This document shows, in pieces, positions 1 to 10,085 of a stretch of 22,061 nucleotides of DNA (position 1 is the stretch's first letter; the number at the start of each line of letters is the position of its first letter). Below the pieces are notes generated by a model. It was not told the DNA's origin. It searched no databases and worked only from the letters and a program-made list of their open reading frames with translations. The DNA comes from Elysia marginata. Its lineage: Eukaryota > Mollusca > Gastropoda > Plakobranchidae. The DNA is taken from contig BMAT01009274.1 of NCBI GenBank assembly GCA_019649035.1, forward strand, positions 130,262 through 152,322, in the 5' to 3' direction. Made by a program: the position numbers and the translations under genes.

Positions 1-144
1 CTACTACTACTACTACTACTGCTACTACCACCATCACTACCACTACCACCATCACTACTACTACTGTTACTACTACTACAACAACAACTACTACTACTAT
101 TACTACTACTACTACTACTACAACAACAACTACTACTACTGCTA
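1..144. repeat. (CTA)n-type compound trinucleotide microsatellite
   Basis: The window opens inside a tract of CTA/ACT units interrupted by ACC, ATC and ACA triplets, so it is an aged compound microsatellite whose left end lies outside. The complementary motif (TAG)n recurs at 16924-17069. A short pyrimidine-rich stretch (ctttcttcttttctctc) follows it. No coding content is inferred. Confidence 0.95.
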
Positions 145-3100
145 CGCTTTCTTCTTTTCTCTCTATCTCTCTCGAAGAATTGCTTTTCCTGAAAAAAAGA
201 TGTTTGTAGTGTTTTCTCTTTCTCTAAATGAAAGAAAGTTCTCGATATCCACATCTACCAACACCTTTACCGTTTCCAAATCCTCGCAAAGCTTTGCATC
301 AATCGACCTATTTCTCCACCGTCTCATCCTGAGCTATTCTTGCTGGTGAGACGTCAAGAAACCACCCGGACTTGATTAACGTAATGGATATCTAAATATA
401 GAACATAGGTAAAGCTGTTGCTCCTCCTTGATCACATCTCATATCTCATTAAACTCTCCTGTCCCCATTTTCAGGACTAAGTGTATAGATATCTCTGTCT
501 GTCTGCCTCTCTATACGTGTGTTTATCATCTTCGTTTCTCTTCCTCCTCCCATCCTTTTACTCTTTGTCTTATTTGTCAGTTACAGTGAAAAGCAAAAAT
601 AGAAGCGAAATGTAAAGGACTCTAAAAGTTACACTACTGGTCATTTTCAAACACGTGTTTAAGTTCTAGACATGAATTCATTCTGCCACGTAATTGATAG
701 ATAATTATACATTTCAACCTTTAATCGGTTCTGCGGCGATAACTAACACATTCTCAGCATTATGCCGAATAAACAAAACAAAAGAAAAAGGCATCGTTTT
801 TATTTGATTTGAATTTAATATAGATTAGGTAACAAAGACTTAAACACGATTTTAGCCCTTTAATTTTTTACCTGAAAATATGATGATTATAATTTAGAAA
901 ACTGTCAGCCATCATTTAAATGATACACAAGTATTTGTACTTTAAGTTTAATGCTTTGCGTTTGAGGTTCATTTGAGTTACATAGAGAAAATATTGTCAA
1001 ATCAGTTTTTGTTCAAATCAACACAAATGAATACTGAGAACCCAACAAAGACATGGTAACATCATAACCACCAAAACGTAATGAAATAAGTGGGTGAATA
1101 TGACAGCGTTCCTCAGAGTACTATTGTTTGTATAAACAATTTTATATAAATATCTAACACTTTTGTTGCTTTGAAGAAAAGGATGCGTTCATATCCTCTT
1201 AACTGTATGAATTGACAGTTCCTTGTCTGAGTTCTTTGAAGAAAGATTTTCGTTATTCTGGCTCGGCCGCTAGAAGACTAACGTTAACTATTGGCAACTT
1301 TCAAAGAATACCCTGAAATGAAATCAAGAGTATCTTGAAGGTCATAAATTGGATTAAAAAAAAATAAAATAATGTATCTTGTCACAGCGTTAAATTTTAC
1401 TTATTGAAAATGGAATATTCACAGCAGACACTTAGAAATAAACCGGTTAAATATAACTCTTTTTTCATCTAAAACAAAGTAAAAAATTAGCATAATACAA
1501 TAACTCAGATTATGGTTTTTGTTAAAGGATTAGTTTTCGATTAGTTCTTCAGAACAGTATTGTTTGTTTCTTCAATCAAAGATTCTACCTACAATTAGGT
1601 TAAGGTGTTTATTTTAAATAAAGTAAAAGTTTCTACACTATGTCAGCTTTAGCACAGTGCTCATCATCAACCTCCTTGGATAGCACCTACAGAATCCTGA
1701 ACAAACTGCACTAGGATTTCTATCTATTAGGAGCGCTGTATTTTAAAGTCTTGCAATGTTTATATGTTTTGAAATCTGTTGGGATTTTTTAACGTCCACA
1801 CACACTGATACTGTCTTTTTCCTCACCTAATTATGTCGGTTAAAAAAAATTATCCCTATACATCAAATAAACTTCTCATTCCATGGATATCTAAATTGAA
1901 TGGTTTGTAGTTAAACTAACGCAAACTGTGATGTGCTTACTGCTTAAGTTAGACTGTTACGAGCTTTGATAAAAACCATCAAGTCTATTATGCGAGGATT
2001 TCTTTGATGTTGGCATGCCTTTATTGAATCTAGCATCAACTACAACATCTCATTCCACCGCAGGCTTGGTAGATTTCAAAGAAACCGTGGCAATGAAAGG
2101 CGCCTTCTTAATAATGCATTGTCGAGTTGCGTGTAGAAACCATTGAGGAGGTTTGGAAAAGAGCTAGAGTTTGAGATTCGATCCGAGATTCTATTTATTA
2201 CCTATGTTATCCTCTATACTAAACTCATTAATTTTTCTACTGACTGACAGAAAAACAAGTTTTTACATTGCCTGGCGTCATATTAAATTGTTTGTCCGAA
2301 GAATTTTTCCTGCCTCCTTTTTTTTCTCTTAAGTTTTTCTTCTCCCAGCATTTTTTCCCCATTTAATCTCAATTCTTCAAACTACGCTATCTTTTCCATT
2401 TCTGTCACAACCATTATTGTACTTCTCTTTTATATTACTTGCAACCATGTCTTTGAACATTATGATCTGTCGTCATTCATGTTAATTAGGACAAATATTG
2501 TCTGGTTTTCTCTAACCAGGAACCAAAACACAAGAGCCCATTTAAAGACAGTAAACAAACATCATAAAGAAAATGAGCCTTTGAAACATTTTTGAATAAG
2601 GATTACACAGACAAAAAGAAAACGGTAATATCTTGATACATGTGATATTTTGATCAATACAGATATAATAAGGTAATGAAGAAACACAGGAACATTTCTG
2701 ACTTCCCCTCTGACAAGTTTTCAAGAGCTATAGCAACACTCTCTCACTCTCTCTCTCTCTATTTAAACTATCCTAGCTTGGTAAGATAAGTTTAGAAGTT
2801 GGCTACTTAGGGTGACTATGTGAATTTAATTGAAAATGAGATTAAAGGCCGAATTATCGTTCCTGTTTGCAAACTCCCTCTTTGAAGTCAATTGCTAGCG
2901 GACAAGAGCGACAATGTTTTGCTCTATTCTCATTCCCAATGGTAAATACTATCTTTTAGCCATATTGGGAAAGATGTTTTTCTGTTAAGTCTAGTGCTTT
3001 TATGCTCAAAATACCTAGGCTACGGCACCGGCCTTTACTGGCCTTAATTATTTTGAAATGTAGGTTTCTCTGGCTGCTTTGTAAACTCCAAACATTTTTT

Positions 3101-3800
3101 ACCTATTTGCTTCTTTCACTCTGTCATTGGAAGCGATCAATAGTCTGTTGAATAGACCTAATCGATAGTCTTCCAAATTAGAAAGGCCGTGTTTGTCTCC
3201 TTCATGGCATGGGGTCATCTAGGCCCTCTCGAATTATGAACTGGTTTTTATTCTATTTAGCACGTCTTCCACACAAAGTTTGCTTAAAGCGCTTCATATA
3301 GATGATATGACAGTTCAGTACTAACCAAAGTACCACCGGAGGCACAAAAAAGTACATGTACCTATTAGGCATCTTGTGTTTGCCACGGTAAATAGGACCC
3401 AGCCCAACCAGTTTCTTCGCCAGTTGGTTGACTTTTAAAATGCCCCCCCCAGCGTTTTATTGAAGAATTTTGACAATAGAACATACCAAGTTCCAAAACA
3501 AATGTGACGCCACTGCGGCAAATCAGGCATCCAATTTAGAAATAAAAAGTTATTTTCTAAAAAGTTCTACTTTAGACACCGTATGACGTTAAAAATTATA
3601 TCTCTAAATTTTATAATGCTTGAAAAAGTTCATTTGGAAGCAAAAATGCATTATCCTATAACAATTTTTTTTAATTTCAAGGGCTATAACTGAAAACTAG
3701 TCTGAGGGACCTTCAGCTTTAATTTGCCCCGGATAGCCACACGGTTATAGTCTTTAAAAAATCACATTCAACGAAACATGGACAGGAAAACTTTACTCAC
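145..3800. other. AT-rich stretch without recognised exons; probable SLC1 intron
   Basis: About 3.7 kb with frequent stops on both strands. Next in order for the minus-strand transporter gene would be the exon encoding HP2 (family pattern around ITATAASIGAAG) and then TM8, but I found no match to either here. I infer that this is the intron downstream of the TM7 exon, continuing past the window edge. It holds a short CT microsatellite at 2738-2761, a C8 run near 3445 and AT-rich unique sequence. A basic open frame at about 2045-2135 resembles nothing I can name. Confidence 0.5.
2738..2761. repeat. (CT)n microsatellite
   Basis: A short CT dinucleotide run with one interruption (ctctcactct...), directly visible. 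It has no associated gene. Confidence 0.85.
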
Positions 3801-3995
3801 CTTATGGTGATGATCTGGCTGAAGTTCATGTTCTGATTGTTGACCTGGGCAATGAAGAGCGCCGCCACAGCCTCATATAACGCGGTACCGTCCATGTTGA
3901 TGGTGGCCCCAACCGGGATCACAAACGACGCCACTCTGGCGTCCACTCGGTTGTTGTGCTCCAGACACCGCAGGGTCACCGGCATTGTCGCCGAG
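3801..3995 (-). CDS. SLC1A: SLC1/EAAT transporter exon: end of HP1 and TM7 with NMDGT
   Basis: This 195-nt internal exon of a sodium-dependent glutamate/aspartate transporter follows a TTTCAG acceptor (bases 4001-3996) and ends at a GTGAGT donor (3800-3795). The first base completes a serine codon begun in the upstream exon. The reading then runs [49 protein letters not shown] and [14 protein letters not shown], and the exon ends on AG, the start of the next codon. [15 protein letters not shown] followed by AALFIAQ is the SLC1 signature. In the known family the NMDGT segment breaks TM7 and contributes sodium and substrate coordination. The protein sits in the plasma membrane. Both ends are phase 2. 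The next exon should begin by completing a serine before ITATAASIG and is not in the window. I am very sure of the family; the member (EAAT1-3-like or other) cannot be settled from this piece. Confidence 0.97.
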
Positions 3996-5088
3996 CTGAA
4001 AGAGAGAAAAGGGGTAGGTGGAGATTGGTAAATTTGGTGATCCGTAACATTTTGGTGGAATTCATTGCGCCCGGTTCTACTGAACACTCCAAGGATAATC
4101 TGGCCTGTCTGTTTTACATACATAACAGTTTTGTTTCTGGAATGTGTCAGTCTTCGTTCAATTCCTTAAAATGGTACAATTAGTACAAAGATTGATAAGT
4201 CACATTTATTATAAGAAGTTGCTATCAATTTAATCCTTACCAAGAGATCGTGTATCTAAAGTTAACTCTTATGTTTTAGACTGTTGACTAGGTCACATAG
4301 AAACTACTCATATTATCACCGTAAATTAATATTAGATTTAAATTTCTTTCTTCATCAGTGTCATTCAATATCAAAGTGGTTCATTTTGCTTAAATAAATG
4401 TTTTTTTTTCTCTTGTGAAGTCACTAGAGTTTATCCTCTTGCTTTTTCACTTCATGGGTCAACAAAATGGAAAATCTTTAAATATGCTGTTTGGCAACTT
4501 AGGTGAGCGCAAAGAAATGAAAGTAGTAAATACTCAGGCAGGCTCACATTTTGAATAATCTCATTATTATTTACTCGTCAGTTTCTAAATTAATGGTTAC
4601 ATTGTTTCTTTCCATTCATTTGCAGCTTATAATAATGGCAATTTTGTTCAAATTGGTCTATATTCTCGGAAGTTTTTTGTTGTTGTAATTTTAATGCGAA
4701 TTTAAATTTTGACTTTTAAATAATCGTTTGAGGAGGGGTATCGATTACTGGCTGTTTTCAATATGGATTTATGAATTTCTATTGAAATGAATTCTTAGTG
4801 CACCCTTTTGTTAAACTTTCTATCATTGTTTCAAGCAAAATGTAAGATGGTGGTGATTATTTGAAGATGCTTTTCGATATAAAAAGTAGTAATGAGAATA
4901 CTCATAACACTGATATTGATTAAGGTAAGAGTAAAGGAAATAACTTTAATAATTCAATGGTAATGGTTTATTTATCTTAAATATTAGATTACCTGTCTTT
5001 AAATACCAATGAATTAAAAGACAAACAATATTTGTCACTCGTTTAAATGCAGAACAGAATTTTATTTAGTTGGTAGGGAGCAACTGAC
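3996..5088 (-). other. SLC1 intron (1.1 kb)
   Basis: This intron lies between the HP1 and TM7 exons, with a GTCAGT donor (5088-5083) and a TTTCAG acceptor preceded by a pyrimidine run. It interrupts a serine codon inside the HP1 serine cluster, so that GTSS, then AG joined to C, then SAT gives GTSSSSAT. The sequence is AT-rich with no second open frame or hairpin of note. Open frames on the opposite strand around 3837-4183 overlap the real exon and are shadows. Confidence 0.85.
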
Positions 5089-5322
5089 CTTGAGGAAGTT
5101 CCAAAGGCTGTTGCCATGGCTTGACTTATACCGTAGATGAACCTGTAAGGGTTTTTTCTAACTGCGATGAAGTAGAGGAACGGCAGAACCATCGAGCCGT
5201 GGACAAACAGACCAATCAGGACAGTGATGAAATACATGCCGACTTTCCCAAGCAGGACAGAAAAGTCTTCCATGCCAACTATCTTGGCCGCAATGAGGAA
5301 CGAGATACCGATAGGGGAGTAC
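5089..5322 (-). CDS. SLC1A: SLC1/EAAT transporter exon: TM5 end, TM6, start of HP1
   Basis: This 234-nt internal exon has the acceptor CACTGTAG (5330-5323) and donor GTCAGT (5088-5083). The first G completes the Trp codon of the upstream exon, giving [17 protein letters not shown]. It continues [57 protein letters not shown] and GTSS, then AG. The order WYSPIGI, AKIV-MED, the hydrophobic TM6 segment, VRKNP and GTSSSS is diagnostic of EAATs. The RKNP turn leads into re-entrant hairpin HP1, whose serine-rich tip takes part in substrate binding in the known family. Both boundaries are phase 2 and the exon keeps frame with both neighbours. The antisense open frame at 5121-5423 is a shadow. It is clearly higher in GC than the surrounding introns. 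Confidence 0.98.
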
Positions 5323-6297
5323 CTACAGTGAGGGGGAGGATAAACAGGTTTTCTCTAAGAATTGTTAATTATCTCATAAAATTACAGCTGAAGTCCTTCC
5401 ACAAATTCACAAAATGTCTTTAAACTCAGGTTTCATTTTTGTGCTTCCTTCAGAAGCAACACAGTGGGTGGTGAAGCCATCATAATGTTAGAGTGTGGTT
5501 CTCAACGCTAGCACGAAATTTTTTGAACAATTTGACTGAATAAATTCTTATATGTATGGCGCATTATAAATTGAGAATTGTTCCTTGATACAAACCAGAG
5601 CAGGGACCATGGTCCGAGTACTATAAACGCCTTAGTTTGAAACGGTGGTGAGAATACTAAAGCAGTTCATTGCGATTGGATACAACTCGGCCACCGCAAT
5701 CAAAGATACCGTGCCGTTAGGTTTAAGCCATGTTCATAAAGCTATGTGTCTCAAATTTATGGACAACATTGCATAAGAAAAGCCATAATAGTGATAGCAT
5801 GGGTGTTTTCCATGAATGTGATAAAGGACACCATAAAAAAGTTCTGATGTAATGACAAAATGATATATAGAACACGCCGTCTAAACGATTTGAAAATAGA
5901 AAGGGAGAGGTAGTTAAATAAAGATACATGTATGTAAATGGAGAGAAGGATGGAGGGATTAATCGTATCTGTAAAGGAAAAAAACCCCATTGTTTTGCAT
6001 TTTGAGGCACAAAAAACTTTTTAAAAATACGCCCGTTTATCCTTCAGAATGAAAACGGAAAAAAGATAGTACATTTAATCATAAATTATTGCTTTAATAG
6101 ATTAAAGATAAAAAATAAAAGGCGCAAGGAAAATTGAGACCCTTGCTAACAATTAGAAATGGGATCACAGATATCGGTTTGCGGAACAAAATAACGAACG
6201 CTTTTTTGTTTTTCTTACTGTTTTCTAAGGAACAATTCTTTGCTATTCAAGGCAGAATTCAAAGAGTTCACAATATTCTGCATTCCAATATCCTCTG

Positions 6298-6305
6298 TGA
6301 CGTCA
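6298..6305. promoter_or_regulatory. Perfect CRE palindrome (TGACGTCA)
   Basis: The full 8-bp consensus for CREB/ATF proteins is present exactly. It lies in an intron of the glutamate transporter, about 1 kb from the nearest exon. A single 8-mer can occur by chance in a window this size, so function is only a possibility. Confidence 0.35.
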
Positions 6306-6654
6306 ACACATAGCAGCCACTATTAAGGGCCCCACAAGTTTTAGTTGGTTCTTGTTACCTCCCTTTCTCCATTTAGCTTCAACAATCAAAACAACAGGCT
6401 CATAACTATGACGCAATGATTGTATTGAGCTGATCGGTTTTCTAAAAAGCTTCCACCGTTGGAATTTTTTCCCAGGTTCTCAACATTTCTTCCCCCTCAG
6501 TTTTCGCTCTGACCTCATTGTTCATTTTTGAATGTTGTTGCTATAATTTCAATCTTTTTCTCTTCGCTTATTTTAGTAAATCCGAATCTTTTGTTTCAAG
6601 ATTTCACTCCAGCTGAGAAATTTCTGTTTGTGTTTACTCCTCTTTATCTCAGAG

Positions 6655-6860
6655 GCTGTCTATTTCCGAATTTCTGTCTTTGTCTCTGTCTCCCACTCTC
6701 TCTTTCCTTTCTATTTTTTTTACATCCCTCTCCATCTCTTACTCTTCAACCCACATCGCCTTTCTTATATGCCCTTTCTCTCTATATTTGACTTTTGTAA
6801 AACCATCACCCTTTTTGAATTTTCTATTTTATCTTTAATCTCTATCTCTGTTTCCATTAC
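6655..6860. repeat. Pyrimidine-rich low-complexity tract
   Basis: Plus-strand sequence is dominated by C and T (ctctctttccttt, ccctctccatctc, ctttctctctata), with no clean repeat unit. It lies in the 5323-7190 intron, and its open frames are artefacts of this composition. Confidence 0.75.
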
Positions 6861-7190
6861 TTCTGTCTCCCTGCAAAAACAGATCTTTCTATCTTCTAAC
6901 CTTTATTTCTCAGTGGAAGGCAGGAAATCAAATAATAAACATTTCACTGTATATAAAGCAAACTTTTCCTGTTGAAACCGTGTTTCGTTGGTAAAAAGTG
7001 TAAGATCGAAGGGCTTATTATATGCAACGTTTCGACAAAACCATTTGGAAGTCGGCAATTGCGAGCATATCGTCTGATCCACATGGTGCACTTAATTGAA
7101 CTAAACCTATTAATAGTAGACTTTAACCCAGTCGCCAATACAATCATATGAAGTAAGATACTATTACAAAGTCCCTTTTCATTCACTCAC

Positions 7191-7380
7191 CAGAGGAACA
7201 TGGAGAAAAGCTTCATGGTGACTTCCACCAGGCAGTCGCAGAACGCGACAATGGGCTGACCTCTCTCGCCCATCCTGCCGAGCATCACACCAAAACAGAT
7301 GGAGAACATCACAATGCCCAGAACGTTCGGTTTGCCTGTGCCTTCGTTGATAAACTTAGTCTTCGGAGCCTCGGTCTCCT
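7191..7380 (-). CDS. SLC1A: SLC1/EAAT transporter exon: TM4c/TM5
   Basis: This 190-nt internal exon has acceptor TATTTCAG (7388-7381) and donor GTGAGT (7190-7185). Its first two bases AG complete a Glu codon with the terminal G of the upstream exon. The reading runs ETEAPKTKFINEGTGKP, NVLGIVMFSICFGVMLGRM, GERGQPIVAFCDCLVEVTM and KLFSMFL, then TG, which joins the next exon's G to make Trp. NVLG-V-FS--FG---G-MGE-G--(L/I)V-F---L-E--MK is the conserved EAAT segment linking the 4B-4C loop to TM5. It enters in phase 1 and leaves in phase 2, matching both neighbours exactly. The linker ETEAPKTKFINEG looks lineage-specific. High certainty on family and borders. Confidence 0.97.
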
Positions 7381-8174
7381 CTGAAATACACGCAGTTTTA
7401 GAGCAGGGTTACCCCCACAGATAAAAAGAACGATTCAAACAGATTTTCCATCTTTTAAATGTTTTTTTTTAATTGAATTTATACCACCAATAAATTATCT
7501 GATCTTTTATTGTTCCCAAGAAAGTAACTTGATTTAATTAAACGGTCCATATTTTTTACTGATACTGATACTGTCATCTCGATTTCTAGAGCCGAGCCAT
7601 AAGAAGTAGCCAACCACGAGATACTAGGACACTGGAAATGGAATGTGTTAACCAACACATTAAAAAAACGTTTCAGGAAGCATAATCGGTCAAAGAATTA
7701 TTTTTTCACGCATGGCTTGGTATTGTTTTTAAAATTCTAAGGGGCAAACAAAGTCACCCACAGTCTATTTCTGAATAAAGACGCCTACCTATAAAAATAG
7801 GAGATTTGTAATGGATAATAACACACTAGTTCATTAAAAAACAATTTTTTTTTCAAACAAATGTTGTGATTAATTGAAAGGGTGGCTTTTTTTCTCAATC
7901 CTGCAAAACTTAAGAAAACGTGTCAGGCTACTTTCCATCAGCTGATCGTAAATGCTTCCTATCGTAAAGATTCTCACAATCTTCGAGGTCTACGATACTG
8001 TGCCAAGCTTTGTTGCTGCTTCACGCATACATAACAAGTTAGAACAGAGTAAACCTTATGTTTCGTTAACATGAAAACCAATGTATCACAATATCAAGTA
8101 ATGTGGTGTCATCATAATGTAAAAATATCACAAATCTGTGAAAAAACATAGCATTTGTTTTTCAACAGTAGGGC

Positions 8175-8243
8175 TGCCCGTGACAATCAAAGTGCTGTAT
8201 CATGGTTTATACTGCAGATACTGCACTTTGATTGTCACGGGCA
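8175..8243 (+). ncRNA. Candidate pre-miRNA-like hairpin
   Basis: Bases 8175-8195 (TGCCCGTGACAATCAAAGTG plus C) are perfectly complementary to 8223-8243. One T-T mismatch and four more pairs (GTAT/ATAC) follow, leaving a 17-nt loop at 8201-8217. The 69-nt total matches the size of an animal pre-miRNA, and the 5' arm begins with T. It could be transcribed from either strand; the host intron is transcribed from the minus strand. Complete lack of bulges is unusual for a conserved miRNA and would also fit a very short inverted-repeat transposon or a young hairpin RNA. I do not recognise either arm as a known miRNA. Confidence 0.4.
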
Positions 8244-9062
8244 TTAGGTAAGAGGGAAGTGGATCTACTGCAGACGCTTCTTTTTCGTGATTCAAACTTG
8301 CGGTACACACTCGGTCAACAGATGAATATCATCCACACTTCAATTTTAGCGCACACAAATCAAAGTGCATTTTTGGGGCAAATTTTCTTAATCTTTCACT
8401 AATTGATAGTTTAAGGTTCACGGTTTTACATCGGATTAGTTTCTGGCACCATATCAGCTAACTTGGTTAATGGCGGTTTATTCAGCGTTGGTAACACTGT
8501 TTAAATTATCCTGCATTTTAAAAAAATGTCATTGTTTTAAATTCAGGTGTTCCTACGAATTAAACACAAGAAATTCAACTGAATTCATACACTAAGCAAA
8601 GAAACCTTTCTCTCTCAGTTTAATCAGACCCTGATTAAAAAAAAACTCTGTTTACATTATTCGGAAACATGAGTAAAACACGAAGATCTTTGTGTTTGTT
8701 TACATTTTCTTCTTTGGTTTGTAGTTCAACATATCGCCGAAGCAGCTCTAGCATTGCTTCCTTAAATCTGCTTTTATGTTGCTATTAAAAAAAATATGAT
8801 CCTATTGTATAACTAGCTGCTTAGACAGAACGAATAGAAAGGGAAATCGTGTTTTAGTTGCGCCGAAACAATACGGCAGAGAAGCTTTATGGAAGTTTGA
8901 TACAAAGACAGGATATTACAAACGCCCGTCTAATATGCCGGCTGCCTAAGCGGTATTGTCAGGGTTTGCGTGTGGTGAGAGATTGTTCTAGATTTCTCTA
9001 CTATCATTCTCTAACAATGCACGGCCTTGCCCTCTCCCTATAAGGCAAACAGCCCTTCAAGC

Positions 9063-9098
9063 CACGTGAGTAAAACCTTGTCACTGAAAGAACACGTG
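9063..9098. promoter_or_regulatory. Pair of CACGTG E-boxes
   Basis: Two exact CACGTG hexamers start at 9063 and 9093, exactly 30 bp apart, about three helical turns. CACGTG is the consensus for bHLH factors of the MYC/MAX, USF and CLOCK types. They sit in a GC-richer part of the SLC1 intron about 180 bp from the next exon. Enhancer function is inference. Confidence 0.35.
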
Positions 9099-9276
9099 AT
9101 CCAGAGTTAGGTCCGGTCGCTCTGTTACAGATGGTATGCGGTGCCACTACTGACGGACCTACACCGTGACCGACAGTTCGTTTACGGATTTATTAAGATG
9201 CTCAGCCCAGTCCACCGAAATCTAGGCAGTTCTGTTACGTTTGAAAACTCAATTTAACACGCCAGGTTATTTTTAC

Positions 9277-9358
9277 CTGTCTTGTTGAGCGCCTCAGGTG
9301 ACATGGTCGATGTAATGTTGCCTATGGGTGAGGTGTCTGGGACTTCTTTTGTACGATA
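9277..9358 (-). CDS. SLC1A: SLC1/EAAT transporter exon: 4B-4C extracellular loop
   Basis: This 82-nt exon has acceptor TATTTTCAG (ending at 9359) and donor GTAAAA (9276-9271). It encodes 27 codons: YRTKEVPDTSPIGNITS, then TMSPEALNKT, plus one base G that starts the Glu codon finished in the next exon. YRTK matches the (Q)YKT segment that follows the FPxNL motif in EAATs. Two sequons, NIT and NKT, are visible. In known EAATs this 4B-4C loop is extracellular and N-glycosylated, so these are plausible glycan sites. The loop appears shorter than in vertebrate EAAT1. Length variation here is normal for the family. Phases 0 in and 1 out fit both neighbours. Confidence 0.92.
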
Positions 9359-10042
9359 CTGAAAATAAGAATAGAGGATTTGTCATTGTAGAAAATTTTT
9401 CTCGTTAGAGGATGCTTTTAACAGTTAAGTTTTCTGTCGCAATCTTGAGCTTTCTAAGTATTGAATTTAAAACAGTCTCATATCTTGGAGACAATTTTGC
9501 GATACATCTAGTAATCATATGTAGATGAATCTAAAAATCCACGCTCTCAGAATTTAGATTTTTCTCGAGTTTCATTTCATATGTGATGTCTCAAAAAAAA
9601 AGCAAAAAGAAAAGGGCCAAATACAAAATTGAACGGTATTTTATAAATTGCTTAAAAATTTAAAAACAAAAGAAATTAAATAGCATCAACAAGAAAGTAG
9701 AAAAAAGTAAAAACTAGAGATTGTGTATAATTTTTACATCTTTTTCCCCTTTGGCCGAAAAATATAAAAAAAATTATTACGACAAAATCCTTTTGTCAAC
9801 ATTACCGGAGTCCCAAACACAGAATAAATCTTTTGTGATCGAGGTTATTATGAGGTTGCGGGTAATAAAATTTTGTTGATTATAAGACAAATACACGTTG
9901 AAGAAAATATTTGCTTATTTCAGCTTTGTATCCTTTGTTTGTCTCTCTTAGCCGTTATTCGATTTATTTAATGTTTATTTCCAATTAAATGCACAATTAA
10001 ATGAACAAATATGAGAAGATGGTGACTATTCTCTTAACTTAC
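9359..10042 (-). other. SLC1 intron (684 bp)
   Basis: Donor GTAAGT (10042-10037) follows AACGCT, and acceptor TATTTTCAG ends at 9359. It is a phase 0 intron between the TM4b exon and the loop exon, very AT-rich with several A runs. Nothing else was recognised. Confidence 0.85.
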
Positions 10043-10085
10043 AGCGTTGAAGCAGGCCACAATTAAGTTGTCTGGAAACACATTT
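10043..10085 (-). CDS. SLC1A: SLC1/EAAT transporter micro-exon: TM4b (FPDNL)
   Basis: This is a 43-nt internal exon with acceptor TTTCATTTCAG (ending at 10086) and donor GTAAGT. Its first base A completes a codon begun upstream, probably AG-A for Arg as in the family's LIRN. It then reads NVFPDNLIVACFNA and ends in phase 0, joining directly to YRTK. The family pattern is RN-FP-NLV-ACFQQYKT, so the match is short but very specific and in the right order. This is the most 5' exon I can identify. The preceding exon, expected to end in LDLI plus AG, was not found in the 12 kb upstream. Too short to be seen as an open frame; it was found from splice sites and homology. Confidence 0.92.

Larger units (their letters stand above)
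5323..7190 (-). other. SLC1 intron (1.9 kb)
   Basis: This is the intron between the TM5 and TM6 exons. Its donor GTGAGTGAAT follows CTCTG at 7191, and its acceptor is CACTGTAG. The middle (about 6480-6900, read on the plus strand) is strongly pyrimidine-biased with many TCTCTCT, TTTCT and CCCTC runs. The open frames it creates at 6528-6975 are low-complexity and not credible proteins. A consensus CRE palindrome occurs at 6298-6305. Confidence 0.85.
7381..9276 (-). other. SLC1 intron (1.9 kb) with a hairpin and E-boxes
   Basis: The donor GTAAAA (9276-9271) follows ACAG and the acceptor is TATTTCAG. The intron is AT-rich except for about 8840-9240, which is more GC-balanced and contains two CACGTG sites and a small inverted repeat (TAGGTCCG at 9108-9115, complement at 9154-9161). 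A strong hairpin lies at 8175-8243. No coding exon was recognised. The plus-strand open frame at 8858-9043 lacks an ATG start and has no recognised match. Confidence 0.8.

Noticed and set aside
2045-2160. Basic plus-strand reading FHRRLGRFQRNRGNERRLL, possibly from a transposase
   Set aside because: Too short, ends in a stop, and no conserved motif could be named.
3837-4183. Plus-strand open frames across the TM7 exon
   Set aside because: Antisense shadows of the conserved SLC1 exon on the minus strand.
5121-5423. 100-codon plus-strand open frame
   Set aside because: Antisense shadow of the TM6/HP1 exon.
6528-6975. Plus-strand open frames of 87 and 115 codons
   Set aside because: They follow the pyrimidine bias of the intron and lie antisense within a defined intron.
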